64,000 bases of DNA from Burkholderiales bacterium. Lineage in GTDB: Bacteria > Pseudomonadota > Gammaproteobacteria > Burkholderiales > SG8-41. A program made the position numbers and the translations under genes. Positions 23,454 through 33,043 of this stretch are shown piece by piece. Each line of letters starts with the position of its first letter. Within the stretch, counting starts at the first letter, position 1. Location: assembly GCA_036262035.1 (NCBI GenBank), contig DATAJS010000032.1:186001-250000 (forward strand), in the 5' to 3' direction. The notes under the pieces were generated by a model, which saw only the letters and a program-made list of their open reading frames with translations, was not told the DNA's origin and ran no database searches.

Positions 23454-24275
23454 ATGGAACAACTCCAGAAGACCATAGACGCCGCCTGGGAAGACCGCGC
23501 GAGCATCACCCCCACCAGCGCGAAAGCCGAGATCCGCGACGCGGTGCTCGCGACCATCGAGCGCCTCGACAGCGGCAAGCTGCGAGTGGCCGAGAAGAAG
23601 AACGGCAAGTGGGTCACCAACGAGTGGGCGAAGAAAGCGGTGCTGCTCTCGTTCAGGCTCGAAGACAACGACGTGATGGAAGACGGCTACACCCGGTACT
23701 TCGACAAGGTGCCGTCGAAGTTCGCGGGCTACGACCGCAAGACGTTCCAGGACGCCGGCTTCCGCGTCGTCCCGCCCGCGGCGGTGCGTTACGGCGCGTA
23801 CATCGCCAAGAACGTGGTGCTCATGCCCTCCTTCGTCAACATCGGCGGCTACGTCGACGAAGGCACCATGGTCGACACCTGGGCGACCGTCGGCTCGTGC
23901 GCGCAGATCGGCAAGAACGTGCACCTCTCGGGCGGCGTGGGCATCGGCGGCGTGCTCGAGCCGCTCCAGGCCAACCCGACGATCATCGAGGACAACTGCT
24001 TCATCGGCGCGCGCTCGGAGATCGTCGAAGGCGTGGTCGTCGAGGAAGGCAGCGTGATCTCGATGGGCACCTTCATCGGCGCCTCGACCAAGATCTACAA
24101 CCGCCTGACGGGCGAAGTGCTGTACGGCCGCGTGCCCGCGGGATCGGTCGTCGTGTCGGGGTCGCTGCCGAGCGCCGACGGCAAGTACAACCTGTACTGC
24201 GCGGTCATCGTGAAGCAGGTGGACGCCCAGACCCGCGCCAAGACCAGCATCAACGAGCTGCTGCGCAGCGATTAA
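23454..24275 (+). CDS. dapD: 2,3,4,5-tetrahydropyridine-2,6-dicarboxylate N-succinyltransferase
   Basis: DapD succinylates tetrahydrodipicolinate in lysine/mDAP synthesis. The protein is 273 aa. An N-terminal helical domain ([19 protein letters not shown]) precedes a left-handed beta-helix of hexapeptide repeats ([53 protein letters not shown]). Start ATG 23454 follows AAGGA. It works with dapC just upstream. Confidence 0.97.
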   Translation: MEQLQKTIDAAWEDRASITPTSAKAEIRDAVLATIERLDSGKLRVAEKKNGKWVTNEWAKKAVLLSFRLEDNDVMEDGYTRYFDKVPSKFAGYDRKTFQDAGFRVVPPAAVRYGAYIAKNVVLMPSFVNIGGYVDEGTMVDTWATVGSCAQIGKNVHLSGGVGIGGVLEPLQANPTIIEDNCFIGARSEIVEGVVVEEGSVISMGTFIGASTKIYNRLTGEVLYGRVPAGSVVVSGSLPSADGKYNLYCAVIVKQVDAQTRAKTSINELLRSD

Positions 24276-24338
24276 TGCCTCCTCGGGCAGGCACGAAAGC
24301 GGCACAATGTCCGGGATAGGGAACGACTAGGAGACGCC

Positions 24339-25526
24339 ATGTTCGTCAGATCGCTGTTCAAGCTGATGGCCGATACCAAGGCCTCGGACATGTTCTTCAC
24401 CGCCGGCTCGCCCGTGCAGATCAAGATCAAGGGCGACGTCGTGCCGGTCGACGGCAACCTCCTCGATTCCGCCGCGACCAAGCGCATCTGCTACGAGGCG
24501 ATGAACGAGGAGCAGGTCGCCCATTTCGAGAAGGAGATGGAGATCAACTTCTCGCTGGTCGAGCCGGGTGTCGGCAGCTTCCGCGTCAACGTCTTCCGCC
24601 AGCGCGGGGCGTGCGCGATGGTGATCCGCCACATCAAGCACGGCATCCCGACGATCGAGGAGCTCCAGCTCCCGCCGAAGCTCACCGAGCTGGTGGTCGA
24701 GAAGCGCGGCCTCATCCTCGTCGTCGGCTCGACCGGCTCGGGCAAGTCGAGCACGCTGGCGGCGATGATCAACCACCGCAACCAGACCCAGTCGGGCCAT
24801 ATCCTCACGATCGAGGACCCGATCGAGTTCATGTACCGCCACGGCAAGAGCATCGTGAACCAGCGCGAGGTGGGCATCGACACCCGGTCGTACCACAACG
24901 CGCTGATCAACGCGATGCGCGAAGCGCCCGACGTGATCCTGATCGGCGAGAGCCGCGACCGCGAGACCTTCGGCGCCGCCCTCCAGTACGCGCAGACCGG
25001 CCACCTGTGCCTGACGACGGTCCACGCCAACAACAGCTACTACGGGCTGAACCGCGTCATCAACATGTACCCGCACGACGCGCGCGAGTCGCTGCAGATG
25101 GACCTCTCGGTGAGCCTCAAGGCGGTGATCTCGCAGCGCCTCGTCCACGACGTCAACGGCGAGATCCTCCCGGCCGTCGAGCTCATGATCAACACCAAGC
25201 ACATCCAGGAGCTGATCAAGAACGGCGACATCGACCAGATCAAGGACGCGATGGAGAAGAGCCTCGCGCCGGGCTCGCAGACCTTCGAGCAGTCGCTGTT
25301 CAAGCTCTACCAGGAAGGCCGCATCACGCTCGAGGAAGCGATGGCGAACTCCGACTCGCCGACCAACCTGCACTGGCTGATCAACAACGCGGCGAAAGCG
25401 CCCGCGCGACCCGCCCCGGCCCCCGCCGGCGCACCGGCGGCCGCGCCGCAGGCGCCCGCGGCGCCCGCACCGGCGGCGCAGGACGACTTCTCCGGGATCA
25501 AGCTCAATCTCGACGCGCTCGGGTAA
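24339..25526 (+). CDS. pilU: type IV pilus retraction-type ATPase, PilU-like
   Basis: This is a PilT/PilU-family hexameric ATPase that powers pilus retraction. The protein is 395 aa. It has the N-terminal PAS-like region, Walker A GSTGSGKSS (about residue 131), Asp box TIEDPIEF, Walker B-type ILIGESRDRET and the His box LTTVHANNSYY. The Ala/Pro-rich tail (about 355-385) and length fit PilU better than PilT (about 345 aa). No pilT or other pilus genes are nearby. ATG 24339 follows AGGAG. Confidence 0.88.
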   Translation: MFVRSLFKLMADTKASDMFFTAGSPVQIKIKGDVVPVDGNLLDSAATKRICYEAMNEEQVAHFEKEMEINFSLVEPGVGSFRVNVFRQRGACAMVIRHIKHGIPTIEELQLPPKLTELVVEKRGLILVVGSTGSGKSSTLAAMINHRNQTQSGHILTIEDPIEFMYRHGKSIVNQREVGIDTRSYHNALINAMREAPDVILIGESRDRETFGAALQYAQTGHLCLTTVHANNSYYGLNRVINMYPHDARESLQMDLSVSLKAVISQRLVHDVNGEILPAVELMINTKHIQELIKNGDIDQIKDAMEKSLAPGSQTFEQSLFKLYQEGRITLEEAMANSDSPTNLHWLINNAAKAPARPAPAPAGAPAAAPQAPAAPAPAAQDDFSGIKLNLDALG

Positions 25527-25595
25527 GAACGAGGACGCAAAGTCGGCAAGCAAGGTCGCAAAGGACAGCCGCGTATCGGCACAGAGCCGCTCACG

Positions 25596-26600
25596 TTGCG
25601 CGCGCTGCTCGCCGAAAGCGAGCGGCGCCTCACGCGCGCGCAAGTGTCGTTCGGGCACGGCACGACCCATGCGCGCGACGAAGCGGCATGGCTCGCGCTG
25701 CACGCGCTTGAGATTCCTTTCGGGAAGCTCGAGGCCAAGCTCGATTCCGGCTTGAGCCCGGACGGGGTCGAGCGCGTCCGCGCGTTGATCGCCGAGCGCA
25801 TCGCGACCCGCAAGCCCGCCGCCTACCTCACGCACCAGGCGTGGCTCGGGGATCACGAGTTCTACGTCGACGAGCGCGTCATCGTGCCGCGCTCGTTCAT
25901 CGCCGAGCTTCTGCGCACCGGGCTCGCGCCGTGGGCGCCGCGCCGTGTCGAAGCGGCGCTCGACCTCTGCACCGGATCGGGTTGCCTCGCGATCCTCGCC
26001 GCGCTCACGTTTCCGCGAGCCCACGTCGACGCCGCCGACCTCTCGCGCGACGCGCTGGACGTCGCGAAGCGCAACGTCCGCGATTACCGGCTCGGCGACC
26101 GCGTCACGCCCGTCGAATCGAACCTGTACAGCGCGCTGGGCGATCGGCGCTACGACCTCATCCTCACCAATCCGCCGTACGTGACCGACGCGTCGATGCG
26201 GCGCCTGCCCGAGGAGTATCGAAGGGAGCCGAGGATGGCGCTCGCCGGCGGCCGCGACGGGCTCGACCTGGTGCGCGAGATCGTGGCGCGGGCGCCCGAT
26301 CACCTGACCGAGGGCGGGTTACTGGTGGTGGAAGTGGGTCACGCGCGGGCGCGCGTCGAGCGCGCGTTCCCGGACCTGCCTCTTCAGTGGGCCGCGACCA
26401 GCGGCGGCGACGACAACGTCTTCCTGATCACGCGGCCGTCGCTTCGTCGTGCACCGGCCGCGAACCCGGCGCCGGCGCGTGCTCCTCGAGCCACGCGAGC
26501 AGCCCCTTCACCTCGCCCGCGGTCAGCGGGCTCACCTGCCCGCGCTTCAACCGCGGCGGCAAAGCGACGACGCCGAAGCGGACGCGCATCAGGCGGCTGA
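25596..26600 (+). CDS. prmB: 50S ribosomal protein L3 glutamine N5-methyltransferase PrmB
   Basis: PrmB methylates Gln150 of ribosomal protein L3. AdoMet motif I LDLCTGSGCLAILAA and the catalytic NPPY (LILTNPPYVTDASM) are present. PrmB proteins normally end near the GGDDNVFLITR block, reached here at about residue 281. The frame then continues some 53 residues of Arg/Ala/Pro-rich sequence lying antisense over the end of rluB, suggesting a lost stop codon. Start TTG 25596 is uncertain; no better start is in frame nearby. Confidence 0.85.
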   Translation: MRALLAESERRLTRAQVSFGHGTTHARDEAAWLALHALEIPFGKLEAKLDSGLSPDGVERVRALIAERIATRKPAAYLTHQAWLGDHEFYVDERVIVPRSFIAELLRTGLAPWAPRRVEAALDLCTGSGCLAILAALTFPRAHVDAADLSRDALDVAKRNVRDYRLGDRVTPVESNLYSALGDRRYDLILTNPPYVTDASMRRLPEEYRREPRMALAGGRDGLDLVREIVARAPDHLTEGGLLVVEVGHARARVERAFPDLPLQWAATSGGDDNVFLITRPSLRRAPAANPAPARAPRATRAAPSPRPRSAGSPARASTAAAKRRRRSGRASGG

Positions 26601-27363
26601 CGGTCAGGCCCAGCGCTTCGAACAGCCTGCGCACCACGCGGTTGCGGCCTTCCTTGAGGACGATGCGGTACCAGTGGTTGGTGCCCTCGCCGCCTTCGTC
26701 GGTGAGCGACTCGACTTTGGCGACGCCGTCGGAGAGCTGAATGCCCTGCTCCAGACGGCGCGCCTGCTCGGGCTTCAACTGGCCGACGATGCGCACCGCG
26801 TACTCGCGCTCGACCTCGAAACGCGGGTGCATCATGCGGTTGGCGAGCTCGCCCGACGTCGTGAAGATGAGCAGCCCCGAGGTGTTGAAGTCCAGCCGTC
26901 CCACCGCGAGCCATTTCGCGCCGCGGATCTGCGGCAGCTTCTCGAACACGCTCGCGCGGCCTTCGGGATCCTCGCGCGAGACGATCTCGCCTTCGGGCTT
27001 GTGGTAGACGAGCACGCGCGGCAGGCGATGCGTGCCGGGCCATCGGATCGTCTTGCGGCCGATGCGGATGACGTCGGTCGGCGTGACGCGGCTGCCGACG
27101 GTCGCGACCGCGCCGTTCACCGTGACCTTGCCGTCCTTGATCCACTGCTCCATCTCGCGGCGCGAGCCGACGCCCGCCTGCGCGAGGACCTTGTGGAGCT
27201 TCTGCGACGGCGCGTCGGGGGGCGCCGCGCCGGGCGCCCTGCGGCCGTACGGGCCGGTGGTCGCGCCTTCGGCGCGCGCTTTGCGCGCCTTGGCGGCGGG
27301 CGGCCGCAGCGGACGATTCACCTTGCGCGCGCGTTTGATCGGTTTTTTTCGTTGTTGGGCCAT
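26428..27363 (-). CDS. rluB: 23S rRNA pseudouridine(2605) synthase RluB
   Basis: RluB forms pseudouridine-2605 in 23S rRNA. The protein is 311 aa. A basic N-terminal tail (about 50 residues) leads into an S4 RNA-binding domain (KLHKVLAQAGVGSRREMEQW) and the RsuA/RluB catalytic domain with VGRLDFNTSGLLIFT, which carries the catalytic Asp. It is convergent with prmB and their reading frames overlap by 173 bp. The start is 2 bp after the recR stop. Confidence 0.93.
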   Translation of the reverse strand: MAQQRKKPIKRARKVNRPLRPPAAKARKARAEGATTGPYGRRAPGAAPPDAPSQKLHKVLAQAGVGSRREMEQWIKDGKVTVNGAVATVGSRVTPTDVIRIGRKTIRWPGTHRLPRVLVYHKPEGEIVSREDPEGRASVFEKLPQIRGAKWLAVGRLDFNTSGLLIFTTSGELANRMMHPRFEVEREYAVRIVGQLKPEQARRLEQGIQLSDGVAKVESLTDEGGEGTNHWYRIVLKEGRNRVVRRLFEALGLTVSRLMRVRFGVVALPPRLKRGQVSPLTAGEVKGLLAWLEEHAPAPGSRPVHDEATAA

Positions 27364-27365
27364 CG

Positions 27366-27962
27366 TTATAGATCCCGCCGCTCCATCACGGCCTGCGCGA
27401 GTGTACCGCTGTCCACGTGCTCGAGCTCGCCGCCCACCGGCAGTCCGCGCGCGATGCGGCTGGTCTTCAGGCCTTTCGCGCGCAGCAGCTCGCTGACGTA
27501 ATGCGCGGTCGCTTCGCCTTCGACGGTGAAGTTGGTCGCGAGGATCGCTTCCTGCACCACGCCGTCGGTCGCGCGCTTCAGCAGCCGGTCGAGGTGGATC
27601 TCACGCGGGCCGATGCCGTCGAGCGGCGAGAGCACGCCCATCAGCACGAAATACAGGCCATCGTAGCATTGCGCCTGCTCCATCATCAGGAGGTCGCCGG
27701 GCGTCTCGACCACGCAAAGCAGCGTCTGATCGCGGCGCGGCGAGCGGCACAGCGCGCACACCGCCTCTTCGGCGTAGCTGTTGCACTTCTCGCAGTGTCG
27801 GATGCGCTCGAGCGCGAGCGCCAGCGCGTTCGCCAGTCGGTGCGCTCCCGGCTTGTCGCGCTGGAGCAGGTGATACGCCATGCGCTGCGCGGACTTGGGT
27901 CCGACGCCGGGCAGGCAGCGCAGCGCGGCGATCAGTTCGTCGAGAGTGCTCGGAGTCTTCAT
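27366..27962 (-). CDS. recR: recombination protein RecR
   Basis: RecR acts with RecF/RecO to load RecA at gaps. The protein is 198 aa, family length. The HhH region ([17 protein letters not shown]), a four-Cys zinc finger ([19 protein letters not shown]) and the Toprim domain ([16 protein letters not shown]) are in order. It belongs to the dnaX-ybaB-recR cluster typical of proteobacteria. Confidence 0.96.
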   Translation of the reverse strand: MKTPSTLDELIAALRCLPGVGPKSAQRMAYHLLQRDKPGAHRLANALALALERIRHCEKCNSYAEEAVCALCRSPRRDQTLLCVVETPGDLLMMEQAQCYDGLYFVLMGVLSPLDGIGPREIHLDRLLKRATDGVVQEAILATNFTVEGEATAHYVSELLRAKGLKTSRIARGLPVGGELEHVDSGTLAQAVMERRDL

Positions 27963-27987
27963 TAAAAAGCGAAAGGCAAAAGCAAAC

Positions 27988-28064
27988 CGGGGTCAGACCC
28001 CATTTTCGCTAACGCAGGAAAATGGGGTCAGACCCCGAGTTACCGGCCGTCCTGCCGGACGGCC
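27988..28064. repeat. REP-like palindromes between recR and ybaB
   Basis: Two 20-nt arms, 27988-28007 and 28018-28037, are reverse complements with one central mismatch; each contains GGGGTCAGACCCC (itself a palindrome with an odd centre). A further perfect hairpin, 8-bp stem and 4-nt loop, lies at 28045-28064. The element separates the recR and ybaB genes. Versions of the GGGGTCAGACCCC core also sit inside dnaX at 28866-28902. Confidence 0.85.
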
Positions 28065-28069
28065 GCGAA

Positions 28070-28396
28070 TTAGAAAGGCATCTTGAAGCCGGGCGGCAGC
28101 GGCATGCCCGCGGTCACGGCGCCCATCTTGTCCTGCACGGTGGTCTCGACCTTGCGCACCGCGTCGTTCATCGCGGCGGCGATGAGGTCCTCGAGCATCT
28201 CCTTGTCGTCCTTGAGCAGACTCTCGTCGATGGTGACGCGCTTCACGTCGTGGCGGCAGGTCATCACGACTTTCACCATCCCGGCGCCGGACTGCCCTTC
28301 GACCTCGGTGAGCGCGAGCTGCTCCTGCACCTTCTTCATGTTGTCCTGCATCTGCTGAGCCTGCTTCATGAGCCCCGCGAGCTGGTTTTTCATCAT
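28070..28396 (-). CDS. ybaB: nucleoid-associated protein YbaB/EbfC
   Basis: YbaB is a small homodimeric DNA-binding protein encoded next to dnaX in most bacteria. The protein is 108 aa with the Met/Gln-rich start ([20 protein letters not shown]) and [20 protein letters not shown] core. ATG 28394-28396 overlaps the dnaX stop (ATGA), so the frame extending to 28711 is not used. Confidence 0.94.
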   Translation of the reverse strand: MMKNQLAGLMKQAQQMQDNMKKVQEQLALTEVEGQSGAGMVKVVMTCRHDVKRVTIDESLLKDDKEMLEDLIAAAMNDAVRKVETTVQDKMGAVTAGMPLPPGFKMPF

Positions 28397-30039
28397 GTCG
28401 GTTCCTGTGACTGTAGAGGTTTGATCGACTGGACCTGTCCGCCGAGCTCGTCGACGAGCGCCTGCACGAAAGGATCGCTCTCGATGGCGGCGTTCGCCTC
28501 TTCCTGCTCGCGCTCGCGATCGCGCTGCGCGAGCTGTGCGGGCGAGTTGCCGTTGCTCGCGCCCACCGCGATCGCGACGTGCAGGCCGGCGCCGAAGTGC
28601 TTCTGGAGCGCGGCCTTGAGGCGCTCCTTGTGAGACCCGTCGAGCAGCCTTTCGTGCGCTTTGGGCAGCGTGAGCTCGATGCGCTCGGGCGTGAGCCGGG
28701 TCATCTCGCAATTCTTCGCCAGCATCGCGGCCATGCCGACCACGCCGATGCGATCGACGATGTCGGACCAGCTCGCGCCGAAGTCGGCGGACGCGGCAGG
28801 CCTCGGACCCGTGGTTTCACGGGTCTGGTCCGACACCGGTTTTTGCGCAGGCGTCGCGGCAAAACCGGGGTCAGACCCCGATGAAGCCCGGGTCTGACCC
28901 CGGGTCGGAGCCTGAGCCCTCGGCGGCGACTCGGCTCGCTTGGGCGCACCGCCAACCGGCGCGGGCGCGAAGGCGAGCATGCGCAAGAGCGCCATGGTGA
29001 AGCCGGCGTATTCGTCGGGCGCGAGGCCGATCTCGTTACGCGCCTGGACGGCGATCTGGTAGTAGAGCTGGAGATCTTCGGCGCCGAACAGCCCGCTAAG
29101 CTCGCGCAAGGTCGCGGCGTCGGGATCGTCGTCGGCGACGATCTGCGGCACCTTCTGGACGAGCGCGAGCCGGTGCAGGAGCACGCCCAGCTCCTGCAGC
29201 GCCATCTCGAACGACAGGCTGCGCTCGGCCATGGCATCGGCTTCGGCGACGAGCTTGGCGCCGTCGCCTTGCGCGAGCGCGCGCAGGATCGCATGCAGAT
29301 AGGTCTGGTCGACCGTGCCGAGCATGGCGCGCGTCGACGGCACGTCGACCTTGCCCGCGCCGTGCGCGATCGCCTGGTCGAGCAGCGACAGCGCGTCGCG
29401 CAGGCTGCCTTGCGCGCCGCGCGCGATCAGGGCGAGCGCCTGCGGCTCGGCGGGGATGCCCTCTTCGTTCAGCACGTGCTGCAAACGGCCCTGGATCTGC
29501 GCCTGCGGGATCTGCTTGAGGTTGAACTGCAGGCAGCGCGACAGCACGGTCACCGGGATCTTCTGCGGGTCGGTGGTCGCGAGGACGAACTTCACGTGCT
29601 CGGGCGGCTCTTCGAGCGTCTTCAGCATCGCGTTGAAGGCGTTGCGCGAGAGCATGTGCACTTCGTCGATGATGTAGACCTTGTAGCGGCCCGCGGTCGG
29701 CGCGTACATCGCGTTCTCGAGGAGCTCGCGCATGTTGTCGACCTGGGTGTTCGACGCGGCGTCGAGCTCGATCAGGTCGACGAAGCGCCCGGCGTCGATC
29801 TCGGTGCACGCCGGGCACTTGCCGCACGGCGTGGCGGTGACGCCGGTCTCGCAATTCAGCGATTTCGCGACGATGCGCGCGAGCGTGGTCTTGCCGCAGC
29901 CGCGGGTGCCGGTGAAGAGATAGGCGTGGTGCAGCCGCTGTTCGGAGAGCGCGTTGGTCAGCGCGCGAACGACGTGCTCCTGCCCGACGAGCTCCGCGAA
30001 TGTCTTAGGACGCCACTTGCGGGCAAGAACCTGGGTCAC
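28393..30039 (-). CDS. dnaX: DNA polymerase III subunit tau/gamma
   Basis: DnaX is the clamp-loader ATPase. The protein is 548 aa. Walker [12 protein letters not shown] (about residues 44-54), zinc-binding cysteines ([16 protein letters not shown]), DEVHML Walker B and the SRC motif ([11 protein letters not shown]) are followed by domain III and a C-terminal tau region. The linker at about residues 370-415 is largely encoded by palindromic DNA (28806-28902) giving [15 protein letters not shown]-type sequence. I saw no convincing slippery heptamer, so separate gamma production is unsupported. Confidence 0.96.
   Translation of the reverse strand: MTQVLARKWRPKTFAELVGQEHVVRALTNALSEQRLHHAYLFTGTRGCGKTTLARIVAKSLNCETGVTATPCGKCPACTEIDAGRFVDLIELDAASNTQVDNMRELLENAMYAPTAGRYKVYIIDEVHMLSRNAFNAMLKTLEEPPEHVKFVLATTDPQKIPVTVLSRCLQFNLKQIPQAQIQGRLQHVLNEEGIPAEPQALALIARGAQGSLRDALSLLDQAIAHGAGKVDVPSTRAMLGTVDQTYLHAILRALAQGDGAKLVAEADAMAERSLSFEMALQELGVLLHRLALVQKVPQIVADDDPDAATLRELSGLFGAEDLQLYYQIAVQARNEIGLAPDEYAGFTMALLRMLAFAPAPVGGAPKRAESPPRAQAPTRGQTRASSGSDPGFAATPAQKPVSDQTRETTGPRPAASADFGASWSDIVDRIGVVGMAAMLAKNCEMTRLTPERIELTLPKAHERLLDGSHKERLKAALQKHFGAGLHVAIAVGASNGNSPAQLAQRDREREQEEANAAIESDPFVQALVDELGGQVQSIKPLQSQEPT
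28806..28902. repeat. palindromic elements inside the dnaX linker
   Basis: Within the dnaX coding frame lie a perfect 8-bp hairpin at 28806-28825 (GACCCGTG, loop GTTT) and two copies of the GGTCAGACC-type palindrome at 28866-28880 and 28889-28902 in opposite orientation. The core matches the intergenic element 900 bp away at 27988-28037. The insert encodes part of the flexible tau linker, where extra residues are tolerable. Confidence 0.8.
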
Positions 30040-30042
30040 GAC

Positions 30043-30594
30043 CTAGAAATGGTACAGGAGCCGGACTTCGTGGAAGTTGATCCCCGGGTTCGGGCGCTTG
30101 ATGCTCGCGTTCGAATGATGCTGGAAGCGGTAGTTCAGGTCGAAAGCGCTCTTCGCGCCGAAGCGGTAGCCGAACCCGATGTGATCGCCGAACTGGAAAG
30201 CGGTCGACATGTTCTTGCTGCCGATGCTCGTGTGCGACTGCAGATGCAATCCGATGCCCGCTTCGAGATACGGGCCGACGAGGCTGTTCGGCTGGATGCG
30301 GAAGACCGGCGTGAAGCCGACGTCGGTGATGTTGTCGTTTTGGCCGGGACCGACGTCGCTCTTGTGCCACTGGCTGAGCGAAGCTTCCCAGAAGCCCCCG
30401 AGGTGCCAGTCGGACGAGATGCGCAGCAGCGGCTTGCCCCAGTCCCACGACAGCGCGAGCCCGGCGCGATTCACGTCGTCATCGGTGCTGCGGGCGCCTT
30501 CGGCGGCGAATCCGTCGATCGCAAACGCGGGCGTGCTCGCCGCATACAGCGCGCCGGCGAGCAGCGCCGCTCCAATCACGTTTTGTCTGTTCAT
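30043..30594 (-). CDS. pagL: acyloxyacyl hydrolase / lipid A 3-O-deacylase, PagL-like
   Basis: PagL is an outer-membrane beta-barrel that removes the 3-O acyl chain from lipid A. The protein is 183 aa from ATG 30592-30594. A signal peptide (MNRQNVIGAALLAGALYAAS...AFA) is followed by amphipathic barrel strands, with the catalytic His-Ser in FQHHSNASIKRPNPG near the C-terminus and a terminal Phe (LLYHF), typical of barrel proteins. It starts downstream of the SRP RNA and ends 3 bp before dnaX. Confidence 0.87.
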   Translation of the reverse strand: MNRQNVIGAALLAGALYAASTPAFAIDGFAAEGARSTDDDVNRAGLALSWDWGKPLLRISSDWHLGGFWEASLSQWHKSDVGPGQNDNITDVGFTPVFRIQPNSLVGPYLEAGIGLHLQSHTSIGSKNMSTAFQFGDHIGFGYRFGAKSAFDLNYRFQHHSNASIKRPNPGINFHEVRLLYHF

Positions 30595-30632
30595 TCTTAT
30601 TGAGACAAAGCGGCGCCGCACGATGCGTCGCC

Positions 30633-30640
30633 GAAAAAAG
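30633..30640 (-). terminator. T-run after the SRP RNA
   Basis: On the minus strand a run of six T follows directly after the closing helix of the SRP RNA, so that helix plus T-run can act as an intrinsic terminator. Confidence 0.5.
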
Positions 30641-30641
30641 G

Positions 30642-30740
30642 GTGGCGAGCCGAACCCCCGGCACTTGCAGAGAATAGCTGTGGCTGCTTCCTTCCGGACC
30701 TGACCAGGTTCACTACCATGCAATGCGGGGCGGCCCGCCG
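30642..30740 (-). ncRNA. ffs: 4.5S signal recognition particle RNA (small type)
   Basis: The minus strand carries the universally conserved SRP domain IV core: GGTCAGGTCCGGAAGGAAGC followed by AGCC (about 30678-30710), containing the GGAA tetraloop and the symmetric/asymmetric internal loops bound by Ffh. The ends pair: 5' GGCGGGCCG (30731-30739) with 3' CGGCTCGCC (30644-30652), giving a hairpin of about 96 nt, the size of the proteobacterial 4.5S RNA. Small open frames across it are spurious. Confidence 0.93.
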
Positions 30741-30870
30741 TAGAGAGAAAACGTCAAACCGTAAGTATGCCTGCTCCGGCGTGCGGCCGCCAGTTTTCGG
30801 GCCGGCTCGTCCCTTTACAACCCAGCACTTTAGTGATTCCATTCAACGCAAAAGACGTTCGGAGGACTGC

Positions 30871-32838
<1,968 letters not shown>

Positions 32839-32848
32839 GGCGCCGGCC

Positions 32849-33043
32849 ATGCGCGGCCTCAAGGGACAGCGGCTGGTCGCGCTGTTCCTGTTCGGCGCGC
32901 TGCTCCTCAACTACCCCCTCTTCTCGCTGTTCGCGGGGCCGGCGGTCGTCTTCGGCATCCCGCTCATCTACGTGTACGTGTTCGCGGTGTGGGCGGCGCT
33001 CATCGCGCTGCTCGCGCTCGTGGTCGAGCGCGGCGGCGACTGA
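32849..33043 (+). CDS. small two-helix membrane protein
   Basis: A 64-aa protein with two predicted membrane helices (about 8-28 and 34-58: LVALFLFGALLLNYPLFSLF and IPLIYVYVFAVWAALIALLAL). Its TGA overlaps the ATG of the next gene. Short proteins of this type commonly precede SLC5-linked sensor kinases and may be a partner subunit, by analogy with the small DUF4212 subunit of the symporter at 40671. No function is known to me. Confidence 0.8.
   Translation: MRGLKGQRLVALFLFGALLLNYPLFSLFAGPAVVFGIPLIYVYVFAVWAALIALLALVVERGGD

Noticed and set aside
28393-30039. Programmed frameshift for a gamma form of DnaX
   Set aside because: No A-rich slippery heptamer with a stop soon after in the -1 frame was apparent.
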